DNA of 64,000 bases from an uncultured Aquimarina sp. (GTDB taxonomy: Bacteria > Bacteroidota > Bacteroidia > Flavobacteriales > Flavobacteriaceae): the NCBI GenBank assembly GCA_947489685.1, contig CANLEM010000001.1, forward strand, positions 62,001 through 126,000. Direction: 5' to 3'. Under the pieces are notes generated by a model, which saw only the letters and a program-made list of their open reading frames with translations, was not told where the DNA came from and made no database searches. The translations under genes were made by a program, and so were the position numbers. Positions 44,892-52,149 of the stretch are shown here, piece by piece (position 1 is the stretch's first letter; the number at the start of each line of letters is the position of its first letter).

Positions 44892-45524
44892 ATGAAAGCA
44901 CATACTAAAGAAACACAAGCGGCTATAACTCCGCAAATGGCTGTACAACTTCTTAAAGAAGGAAATAAAAGATTTCAGGAAAGTATAAAAGCAGATCGAA
45001 ACCTTTTGGAGCAAGTGGGTGATACTACAAGTGGTCAGTTTCCTTTTGCAACGATATTAAGTTGTATTGACTCTAGAGTATCTTCAGAAATAATTTTTGA
45101 TCAAGGGATTGGTGATATTTTTAGTGCAAGAGTAGCGGGTAATTTTGTAAACGAAGATATCCTGGGTAGTATGGAGTTTGCTAGCAAACTGGCAGGAACC
45201 AAATTGGTATTAGTTCTTGGACATACGAGTTGTGGAGCAGTTAAGGGAGCATGTGATGATGCCAAATTGGGTAATCTTACAGCACTTATTAGTAAAATTA
45301 AACCTGCAGTTGCAGCAGTTACAGAACCAACAGATGCGGCATCTAGAACTTCAAAAAATATAGATTTTGTAAATGAAGTAGCTGTAAAAAATGTACAGAT
45401 GACCATCGATAACATAAGAACCCAAAGTAGTGTTCTTAAAGAAATGGAAGATAATGGAGAAATTTTGATTTTAGGTGGTATGTATGATATTAGCAATGGA
45501 GCAGTAACCTTCTTCGAAGGGTAA
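44892..45524 (+). CDS. beta-class carbonic anhydrase
   Basis: A 210-residue beta-carbonic anhydrase. The zinc ligand and Asp-Arg dyad is in SCIDSRVSSE, and the second metal site is in LGHTSCGAVKGA (His and Cys). The AGNFVNEDILGSMEFA segment is the family's conserved core. It interconverts CO2 and bicarbonate in the cytoplasm. Its place between two SulP genes suggests a carbon-uptake unit that traps imported bicarbonate or supplies it to carboxylases. There is no signal peptide. Confidence 0.95.
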   Translation: MKAHTKETQAAITPQMAVQLLKEGNKRFQESIKADRNLLEQVGDTTSGQFPFATILSCIDSRVSSEIIFDQGIGDIFSARVAGNFVNEDILGSMEFASKLAGTKLVLVLGHTSCGAVKGACDDAKLGNLTALISKIKPAVAAVTEPTDAASRTSKNIDFVNEVAVKNVQMTIDNIRTQSSVLKEMEDNGEILILGGMYDISNGAVTFFEG

Positions 45525-45541
45525 TAATCCTAAAGTTTTCT

Positions 45542-45580
45542 AAAAAAAGAGTGGATGTGGTTGTGCATCCACTCTTTTTT
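45542..45580 (+). terminator. terminator after carbonic anhydrase
   Basis: AAAAAAGAGTGGATG and CATCCACTCTTTTTT pair perfectly around a short loop, and a T tract ends the hairpin. It separates the first SulP/carbonic anhydrase unit from the second SulP gene. Confidence 0.9.
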
Positions 45581-45641
45581 TGTGTTAATTATTAATAGTT
45601 TTACTATTATTGTGTGAGTCAAAGAAAATAAACACAATCAT

Positions 45642-47495
45642 ATGAAAGGATTTTTCAGCAATTTTAAAGGAGATGCATTTGGAGGGTTAACAGCTGGGAT
45701 TGTTGCTTTGCCTCTTGCTTTAGCGTTTGGAGTATCTTCAGGATTGGGGCCAAGTGCAGGTTTATATGGAGCTATTTTTATTAGTTTTTTTGCAGCTCTA
45801 TTTGGTGGTACAAACACGCAGATTTCTGGGCCTACGGCTCCGATGACAGCAGTGAGTATGGTTGTGATTGCAGGGATTATTGCGGCCAATGATGGTAGTC
45901 TTGAAAAAGCACTACCAGCTATATTAACAGTATTCTTGTTAGGAGGGTTAATGCAAATTGGTTTAGGAGTAATTGGCCTTGGAAAATATATTAGATACAT
46001 ACCTTATCCTGTAGTTTCTGGTTTTATGACTGCAATTGGAGTGATAATATTACTTACACAAATACTACCCTCTTTAGGGTATTATCCAAAAGAGGATGCC
46101 GAATTTGTTTCGAGGTTTAAAGCACAGTCTGAAGAAGTTATCCTCGAAAATATTCTGAAAGAAGAGGCTGGAGAAGGTATTTTGGTACTTGAAGATTTTA
46201 AAGAGACTATTTCTAGAGCAGGAAATATTTCGCAAGATGATATTTTAATGGAGTCAGAAACATTGGCTGCCAAAGAAGCTTCGGGAGCATTGGGAGCCCT
46301 TAAAGTATTACCAAGAGCCTTGAGAAATATTAATTGGCTCGAATTACTGTTGGCTATAGGTACAATAATTATCATATATGGGTTTAAACGCATTACCAAA
46401 GTTGTTCCTAGCACTTTGGTTGCACTTGTAATAATGTCTGGTATTGCATATGGCTTTGGACTTAATTATAGACCGATAGAAGAAATTCCTAGCGGTATCC
46501 CTCTCCCGAGGTGGGAGATATTTACCGGATTTTCTTTGAGTAGCATTACGCCCTATATATTTACGGCACTTACCCTGGCTTTATTAGGAGCAATTGATTC
46601 TTTGCTAACCAGCGTAGTAGCCGACAACATGACCAAAACCAAACATAAACCGAATAAAGAATTACTGGGTCAGGGAATAGGTAATAGTATTGCAGCGTTA
46701 TTTGGTGGTATTCCTGGTGCAGGAGCTACCATACGAACTGTTGTAAATATTAACTCTGGTGGTAAGACAAGATTGTCGGGTATGATAGCCGGTCTTGTAC
46801 TATTGGTTATCATGTTAGGATTCGCGCCGGTGGCATCCAAAATTCCTGCTGCAGTTCTTGCAGGAATATTAATTACTGTAGGGATAGGAGTAATGGATTA
46901 TAAAGGATTAAAAGCCATACCAAGTTTGCCAAGAGATATTAAATTAGGCCCAATAAAATTAAGTTCTGAAGTATTGATAATGCTAGTCGTATTGGTGTTG
47001 TCGACATTCTGGAACTTGGTATATGCAGTAGGTATTGGATTGATAATAGCATCTTTGATGTTCATGAAAAAAATTGGAGATTTAACTGCAGAACGGTCTG
47101 ATGTAAAAGCACTTAAAGAAGAAGCCTGGAAGGATGAAAAGGATTTTCCAAAACGGCTAAAAGAAGAAGTTTTTATCAAACATGTAAAAGGGCCTTTGTT
47201 TTTTGGTTCTACAAGCGATTTTCAACAATTGGCTGCGCAGATTCCAGAAACTGCATCTGCCGTTATTATGCGTTTAGATAGGATGCAATACATGGATCAA
47301 TCGGGCTTATATGCCATGGAAGAAATGATAATGGATGTACAAAAAAAAGATATAAAGGTTCTTTTTGTAGGTCTACTTAGACAACCAAGATACATGATGG
47401 AACGAATAGATATTATTCCTGATTTGATTCCTGAGGCCCATGTTTTTGAAGATTTTGATAGTTGCGTAGAAGATTTGCTTGAGGATATTAACTAG
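45642..47495 (+). CDS. second SulP-family transporter with C-terminal STAS domain
   Basis: A 617-residue protein. TM segments carry GLTAGIVALPLALAFGVSSG and the QISGPTAPMTAVSM motif. An unusual hydrophilic insert of about 80 residues lies at ~145-225 between TM segments (GYYPKEDAEF to KVLPRALRNI). The loop VADNMTKTKHKPNKELLGQG is followed by GGIPGAGATIRT. A STAS domain occupies ~500-610 (IMRLDRMQYMDQSGLYAMEE). It has a complete set of SulP motifs but is clearly diverged from the first SulP. The substrate (sulfate, bicarbonate or another anion) is not resolved. It is the only gene in its unit. Confidence 0.92.
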   Translation: MKGFFSNFKGDAFGGLTAGIVALPLALAFGVSSGLGPSAGLYGAIFISFFAALFGGTNTQISGPTAPMTAVSMVVIAGIIAANDGSLEKALPAILTVFLLGGLMQIGLGVIGLGKYIRYIPYPVVSGFMTAIGVIILLTQILPSLGYYPKEDAEFVSRFKAQSEEVILENILKEEAGEGILVLEDFKETISRAGNISQDDILMESETLAAKEASGALGALKVLPRALRNINWLELLLAIGTIIIIYGFKRITKVVPSTLVALVIMSGIAYGFGLNYRPIEEIPSGIPLPRWEIFTGFSLSSITPYIFTALTLALLGAIDSLLTSVVADNMTKTKHKPNKELLGQGIGNSIAALFGGIPGAGATIRTVVNINSGGKTRLSGMIAGLVLLVIMLGFAPVASKIPAAVLAGILITVGIGVMDYKGLKAIPSLPRDIKLGPIKLSSEVLIMLVVLVLSTFWNLVYAVGIGLIIASLMFMKKIGDLTAERSDVKALKEEAWKDEKDFPKRLKEEVFIKHVKGPLFFGSTSDFQQLAAQIPETASAVIMRLDRMQYMDQSGLYAMEEMIMDVQKKDIKVLFVGLLRQPRYMMERIDIIPDLIPEAHVFEDFDSCVEDLLEDIN

Positions 47496-47536
47496 GATAA
47501 AAGTTAAACTAAAAACAACGATCTTATAAGAAATAG

Positions 47537-48043
47537 TTAAGACTCATCTTCTTCTGAAGATGAGTTTTTTAATACGTTTGGAAGTACCATAGGAGCTAAT
47601 TTGCGAACGGGATTGTAAAGTATAGAGTTGTCTAGTGTTTCTTTTTTAATAATAGTAATATTTTGATTTAACGAATCGACAAAAATAATAATTACACTAG
47701 CAATAAGTGCCACTTTTAAAACACCGAAAACTCCTCCAAGAATTTTGTTAAGAATCCCTAGAGCAGCATAATCTGCAATTTTGGTCAACAACTTACCAGC
47801 TAACGAAACCAAAATCACTACCAAAATAAATGTAACTGCAAATGCTGCAAGTTTCATAGCACCTTCGGACCAATCTACATACTGTTCTAAATAAGCTCCA
47901 GCTACGTGGGAGAAATGAACAGCAATATAAATCCCTACCACAAGTGCAACCAACGAAGCTAATGATGCAAATAAACCTTTACTTAGCCCTTTTATCATTC
48001 CCCAGATTAAAAGTATTCCAAGGATTATATCTATGTAATTCAT
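47537..48043 (-). CDS. CvpA-family membrane protein
   Basis: A 168-residue protein with four TM segments. MNYIDIILGILLIWGMIKGL with the GLFASLASLVALVVGIY continuation is the CvpA signature. The C-terminus is acidic and Ser-rich (NSSSEEDES), and the bases that encode it also form a terminator for the convergent sulP gene. CvpA proteins are linked to colicin V production and biofilm traits in other bacteria; the role here is unknown. Confidence 0.88.
   Translation of the reverse strand: MNYIDIILGILLIWGMIKGLSKGLFASLASLVALVVGIYIAVHFSHVAGAYLEQYVDWSEGAMKLAAFAVTFILVVILVSLAGKLLTKIADYAALGILNKILGGVFGVLKVALIASVIIIFVDSLNQNITIIKKETLDNSILYNPVRKLAPMVLPNVLKNSSSEEDES
47542..47570 (+). terminator. sulP terminator embedded in the 3' end of cvpA
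   Basis: ACTCATCTTC (47542-47551) and GAAGATGAGT (47556-47565) pair perfectly around a 4-base loop, and six T follow on the plus strand. The hairpin lies inside the last codons of the convergent cvpA gene. Confidence 0.8.
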
Positions 48044-48133
48044 TACTGGTAATTATAAGAATCAAATATAATCGATTTTACTTAAACAAATGAAGAAATC
48101 GTTTTCCGAGAACTACTTTGGTAAAGTAAACTT

Positions 48134-48155
48134 TTTTGGATTTGCAAATCCAAAA
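48134..48155. promoter_or_regulatory. 22 bp perfect palindrome upstream of the toxin-antitoxin pair
   Basis: The half-site TTTTGGATTTG is followed directly by its exact reverse complement, giving 22 bp of perfect dyad symmetry, 43 bases before the antitoxin start and in the region divergent from cvpA. It is a strong operator candidate. Confidence 0.55.
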
Positions 48156-48160
48156 TAGAA

Positions 48161-48188
48161 TGTATATATTTAATATATTATATATACA
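48161..48188. promoter_or_regulatory. AT-rich imperfect palindrome over the antitoxin promoter
   Basis: TGTATATAT and ATATATACA arms (9 bp each, perfect) flank a 10-base AT-rich centre, ending 10 bases before the antitoxin ATG. Autoregulation through such a site is usual for type II antitoxins. Confidence 0.45.
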
Positions 48189-48197
48189 ATATATATT

Positions 48198-48440
48198 ATG
48201 AGAAAAATTATAGATATCGACGACAAAATTATCCCAAAACTTAAGTTATTGGCGGCTTTAGAGGATTCTAGTGTTAAAAAAGTAATGGAAAACGCGGTAA
48301 CCTGGTATGTAGAACACAAACAAAATCAACAAGTGCAATCAATGTCTGTAGCACAAAAAGAAGATCTGGGGTTGTTGTTATTGATACAACAGGCTAGTGT
48401 TTTGGATACCGTTAATGAAGAAGAATTGTTTAATCAATAA
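48198..48440 (+). CDS. probable type II antitoxin
   Basis: An 80-residue protein. The N-terminal ~40 residues (MRKIIDIDDKIIPKLKLLAA) look like a ribbon-helix-helix domain: a short strand, then a helix, then VKKVMENAVTWYVEH. The tail is Gln-rich and helical. The next gene on the same strand is a RelE/ParE-like protein. Two palindromes lie immediately upstream, as in autoregulated toxin-antitoxin operons. Confidence 0.75.
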   Translation: MRKIIDIDDKIIPKLKLLAALEDSSVKKVMENAVTWYVEHKQNQQVQSMSVAQKEDLGLLLLIQQASVLDTVNEEELFNQ

Positions 48441-48451
48441 AAGTGGATTTC

Positions 48452-48727
48452 ATGGAGTTAAAAATTTCTTCGCAGTTTGCCTCAGATTTTAAAAATGCAG
48501 GAGACAATTCACTACACCGTAAAGTAAAAAGTGTTTTTGAAATGCTAAAAAAAGCGAACAGCATTAATGAGATTACTCAATTTAGAAAAATAAACGGGAG
48601 CAGTAATTCTTATAAAATGGGGATCGGTTTTTATTATATGGTAGGAATAATTACTTCAGAGAACCAACTAACACTCATGCGATTTTTGCATAGAGATATG
48701 TTAATGAAAGTTTTGGATCAAAAGTAG
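48452..48727 (+). CDS. RelE/ParE-like toxin
   Basis: A 91-residue basic protein from the ATG at 48452; a GTG at 48443, two bases after the antitoxin stop, is an alternative start. The order of motifs is that of the RelE/ParE fold: an opening strand and FASDFK helix, a second helix (KVKSVFEMLKKA), the strand ITQFRKINGSSNSYKMGIG, and a final LMRFLHRDMLMKVL. The HRD-like end is the usual C-terminal signature. Whether it cleaves mRNA (RelE) or poisons gyrase (ParE) cannot be told. Confidence 0.75.
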   Translation: MELKISSQFASDFKNAGDNSLHRKVKSVFEMLKKANSINEITQFRKINGSSNSYKMGIGFYYMVGIITSENQLTLMRFLHRDMLMKVLDQK

Positions 48728-48833
48728 GAAGGAAAATGAGGGCATTTCTAAATACATCCCAAAATGATAAGTTTGTTCAATAATATATAAGTTAAGGTTA
48801 GAGATTTTTTGATTAAAATGATACAGTATTCAC

Positions 48834-49967
48834 ATGAAATACGAGTTTGATTTATATGGTATTTCGGCTATAATTGCATTAGTTCAGCTTCCTATTCTCA
48901 TTGCATATTTGTTGATTGGCAGAAAAGTTAATAGAACGAATTGGTTATTGATACTATTTTTTTGTGCATTGGCATTTGATTTATTTCATCGAATTATAAT
49001 CGATACCAAAATTATACTTGACATTCCTTTTTTTATTGGTTCAGGGTCAATATCTCAGTATTTATATGGGCCCGCAATATATTTAATAATACTTTCGTTA
49101 ACACGACCGTATAAGAAATGGAAACCTTTGTATTTCCTTCATTTTGTGCCTTTCTTTATTAACTTAATTTTGTTTTTAAGTAGTAAATCCACAGAAAGAT
49201 TGAATCAAGATCTAAACATGGTAACACAATTTATGATTGATCTTGAGAGTGATCCGACATTAAAATTTGGGTACCCGATTAGCTTATACTCTTATCTTAA
49301 AAACGTATTGTTTTTTACCCTACATCCTGTAATTTATCTATTAATATCTGTACGCATGTTAACTTTAATAGGATCAGACAAACGAAAGGCAAAAACGTCT
49401 TATATACCATGGCTTAAAACTATGATTTTTGGGTTTCTTCTGATAATAGTCTTAGGTGAGTTCGGTTATTTATTAGTACGTTATTTCGAAAAGTATTACT
49501 GGTTTTTGGATAGTTTTATTATCTGGCGACCGCTTTATGTCTTTATTATACTATTTATTGCTTTAGTGTGGCCACTGTCTCGTAAAGATTTAAAACACAT
49601 CGTAAATACGAAGCCAACAAATGGTTTTGTAGATTCCTTAAATGCTTACATGAATGAAAATAAACCTTATAAAAAGCCAGAATTATCTCGTTATGATTTG
49701 GCCGATTCATTACAAATAAGCCCAACATATTTGACTAATGTATTGAATATTGAACTTGGATTTAATTTTAAAGAATACATAAACAGTTATAGAGTAGAGG
49801 AGGTTAAGGATCTTATTCGGAAAGGAAAATTAAAAGATTTAACTATAGAAGCAATTGGTAATGAAGCTGGTTTTTCGTCTCGCTCGACTTTTTTTAGAGT
49901 TTTTAAAGAAGTAGAAGGTATTACCCCTTTGTCTTACGCAAATAAACTTGAAGAAGGCTCAAGATAG
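48834..49967 (+). CDS. AraC-family regulator with multi-TM N-terminus
   Basis: A 377-residue protein. About seven TM segments fill residues ~8-250 (IIALVQLPILIAYLLIG; FLHFVPFFINLILFL; YVFIILFIALVWPL). A C-terminal AraC/HTH_18 domain (~275-377) has LSRYDLADSLQISPTYLTNV and the second HTH AIGNEAGFSSRSTFFRVF. This 7TM-AraC layout is common in Flavobacteriia and puts sensing in the membrane. A weak hairpin (49964-49992) follows the stop. The two TolB-like genes lie downstream on the same strand and could be its targets. Confidence 0.85.
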   Translation: MKYEFDLYGISAIIALVQLPILIAYLLIGRKVNRTNWLLILFFCALAFDLFHRIIIDTKIILDIPFFIGSGSISQYLYGPAIYLIILSLTRPYKKWKPLYFLHFVPFFINLILFLSSKSTERLNQDLNMVTQFMIDLESDPTLKFGYPISLYSYLKNVLFFTLHPVIYLLISVRMLTLIGSDKRKAKTSYIPWLKTMIFGFLLIIVLGEFGYLLVRYFEKYYWFLDSFIIWRPLYVFIILFIALVWPLSRKDLKHIVNTKPTNGFVDSLNAYMNENKPYKKPELSRYDLADSLQISPTYLTNVLNIELGFNFKEYINSYRVEEVKDLIRKGKLKDLTIEAIGNEAGFSSRSTFFRVFKEVEGITPLSYANKLEEGSR

Positions 49968-50035
49968 TCCTAAAACTTCTTTATGGGACTATGTTTTATT
50001 TAGTAACTACCGTTATTACATTTAATTTTGGAAGT

Positions 50036-50066
50036 TTTGTACCAACAAATTCATAATGGGTACAAA
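50036..50066. promoter_or_regulatory. inverted repeat upstream of the TolB-like pair
   Basis: TTTGTACC (50036-50043) and GGTACAAA (50059-50066) are perfect 8 bp arms separated by 15 bases, about 87 bases before the first TolB-like gene. It may be a regulator site; no terminator T tract follows. Confidence 0.4.
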
Positions 50067-50152
50067 TAGTATATACGATTAAGAAACAACCCAAAACAAA
50101 AGTTTCCTAAAGTCAACGATAATACTCGCAATACCAATAAAAATGCATTATA

Positions 50153-51067
50153 ATGAAAAGAATTATATCTCTTTTACTATTACTTTCTTTTTATACGTCA
50201 CTAACTGCGCAATCCAAAATTCTTTATTCCAGAAGCAAAGGAAAGTTAAACACAGGGGGTACCCTGGATGTAATGGTTTATGATCCGGTTCAAAAGACTA
50301 CAAAAGTTTTATTAAATGGAACAATAAAAGGAAGAGGAGAATATAATGCCGTGACATCTCTGGATAATACTAAGGTAATTCTTAATACATACCAATTCAA
50401 TGGCTGGCAATTGGGTATAGGCAATTTTGAAGGAAATAAAATATCGAATGTTACGAAGTTAACGAATAGGAGTTCTTATGAGTATTGCGCAAAATTTTCA
50501 CCAGATGGCTCTAAAATAGCTTATCAGGAGTACGATTGGGGAACAAGAAAATCAAATATCTACATTGCTGATAAAAATGGTAATAATGCTAAATATTTGG
50601 TTACATCAAACATTAGCGATCAAAACATAGATTGGACCAAAGATGCCCAATCTATTGTGTTTACTTACTTAAAAGACAATAACCTTAGTATATATCTTAA
50701 ATCGTTAGACGGTAAAATTTTCAAAAAGATTTCTACTCATAGCGCAAATGATTTTGCAGTTTCGACCTCGAAGAAATTAAACAAAATTGCATTCCTCTCT
50801 GATAAAACTGGTAAAGTAGATCTTTTTGTAATGAATTTGGACGGGAGCAATTTAAAAAACGTAACGCCTAATCTTAAAACAGTAGATGCTGAAATAAGTA
50901 ATATTTGGGCATATAGCACATGCTGGTCTCCAGATGGAAAAAAAATAGTTTTTACAGCAATGTTAAATGGAAATTTGGAGATTTTTATCATTAATGCAGA
51001 TGGTACTGATTTAAGGCAAATAACAAATAATAATGATACCGATATGACTCCGTTTTGGACAAATTAA
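50153..51067 (+). CDS. TolB-like (PD40/WD40 beta-propeller) exported protein
   Basis: A 304-residue protein. A signal peptide (MKRIISLLLLLSFYTSLTAQ) is followed by about five PD40 repeats, each with the FSPDGSKIAY / WSPDGKKIVF core and an ensuing LYIADKNGNN or IFIINADGTD strand. This is the TolB six-bladed propeller type, acting in the periplasm or at the surface and usually in protein-protein contact. It does not have TolB's N-terminal domain, so it is not tolB itself. The next gene overlaps it only in the track of possible starts; the real start of that gene is 30 bases downstream. Confidence 0.8.
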   Translation: MKRIISLLLLLSFYTSLTAQSKILYSRSKGKLNTGGTLDVMVYDPVQKTTKVLLNGTIKGRGEYNAVTSLDNTKVILNTYQFNGWQLGIGNFEGNKISNVTKLTNRSSYEYCAKFSPDGSKIAYQEYDWGTRKSNIYIADKNGNNAKYLVTSNISDQNIDWTKDAQSIVFTYLKDNNLSIYLKSLDGKIFKKISTHSANDFAVSTSKKLNKIAFLSDKTGKVDLFVMNLDGSNLKNVTPNLKTVDAEISNIWAYSTCWSPDGKKIVFTAMLNGNLEIFIINADGTDLRQITNNNDTDMTPFWTN

Positions 51068-51096
51068 ACGAGTCGTTGATTATAAAATGTTACCAC

Positions 51097-52077
51097 ATGA
51101 AAAATTTTATTTTAATCATAGTGCTATTTCTTTTTTCTCTATCCGAGGAGAATGATACTATCCATTTCGAAAATGAAGACGCCGCCGCTTTAAAAAAGGG
51201 ATGTATCGATAACAAATCCACTATTCTTTTTTCAAGAAAAAAGGATAATGATAATGGATGGTCAATTTATAGTATAAATCCTGATGGTACAAAAGAAGAA
51301 ATTGTGATCCCATTTACATCTGGACAGGGCGAATACAATCCAGCAATATCGCCGCAAGGCAATGTAATTTTGTTTAATTCTTATCGATTTGGAGGTTGGA
51401 AATTAGCTACATATCATATGGATACAGAAAAAGTTAATAGAATTTCTCCAGGGCTTAATTATTATACTAATGGAGTCTTTTCTTCGGATGGTAAAAGAAT
51501 AGCGTATGAAAAAAATGTCGGTCGAAGTACGCACGTTTTTATTTCTAATTTAGATGGTACAAACCAAACAAATCTTACCAAAACTGTTGGTAATGATAAT
51601 AGAGCTCCATGTTGGAGTTTTGATGATAAATCAGTACTATTTTATTATAAGAAAAAGCAAACAAATGATATTTTTAGTGTTGATATTATATCAAATGAAA
51701 TAGATAACTTAACCAATAATAGTTCTGGAAATGATTTTAACCCTTCTGTTTCACCAGATGGAAAATATGTAGCTTTTTTTTCTGATAGAAATGGTTATTT
51801 AGATCTATATGTAATGGACATTACGGGCAAAAATCAAGTTTGTTTAACTTCAGATCTAAGAAGCCCAAATAATAAATATAATTATTACCAGGATTCTAAT
51901 TTGTATTGGATTTTTAAAGTTTCCTGGTCTCCCGACGGGCAAGATCTCGTTTTTTCTAATATTAAAGGTGATAATGTAGACTTATTTACTATTAAAAAAG
52001 ATGGTACCAACCTAAGACAAATAACAGATACTCCAAAATCAGAGTACACCCCGGTTTGGGGTAGTTTAAAAAATTAA
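51097..52077 (+). CDS. second TolB-like beta-propeller protein
   Basis: A 326-residue protein from the ATG at 51097, giving MKNFILIIVLFLFSLSEEND; an upstream start at 51055 would overlap the previous gene and bury the hydrophobic segment. PD40 repeats are seen in VFSSDGKRIAYEKN, SVSPDGKYVAFFSD and SWSPDGQDLVFSN, each followed by a D-L-Y/F-x-x-D strand. It is a paralogue of the preceding protein, including the shared NADGTDLRQITNNND / KKDGTNLRQITDTPK end. The pair probably came from duplication. Confidence 0.8.
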   Translation: MKNFILIIVLFLFSLSEENDTIHFENEDAAALKKGCIDNKSTILFSRKKDNDNGWSIYSINPDGTKEEIVIPFTSGQGEYNPAISPQGNVILFNSYRFGGWKLATYHMDTEKVNRISPGLNYYTNGVFSSDGKRIAYEKNVGRSTHVFISNLDGTNQTNLTKTVGNDNRAPCWSFDDKSVLFYYKKKQTNDIFSVDIISNEIDNLTNNSSGNDFNPSVSPDGKYVAFFSDRNGYLDLYVMDITGKNQVCLTSDLRSPNNKYNYYQDSNLYWIFKVSWSPDGQDLVFSNIKGDNVDLFTIKKDGTNLRQITDTPKSEYTPVWGSLKN

Positions 52078-52149
52078 GTTTATGAAATAAATCGTGAGTT
52101 ATAAAAGAGATATGATCAAAGTTTAAGTTCAAACAATGAGGTTAGTAAC

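Noticed and set aside
45101..46000. Antisense ORFs over carbonic anhydrase and the second SulP gene
   Set aside because: Plus-strand genes are certain by motif. The antisense frames are Ile/Pro/Ala-rich products of complementary codons.
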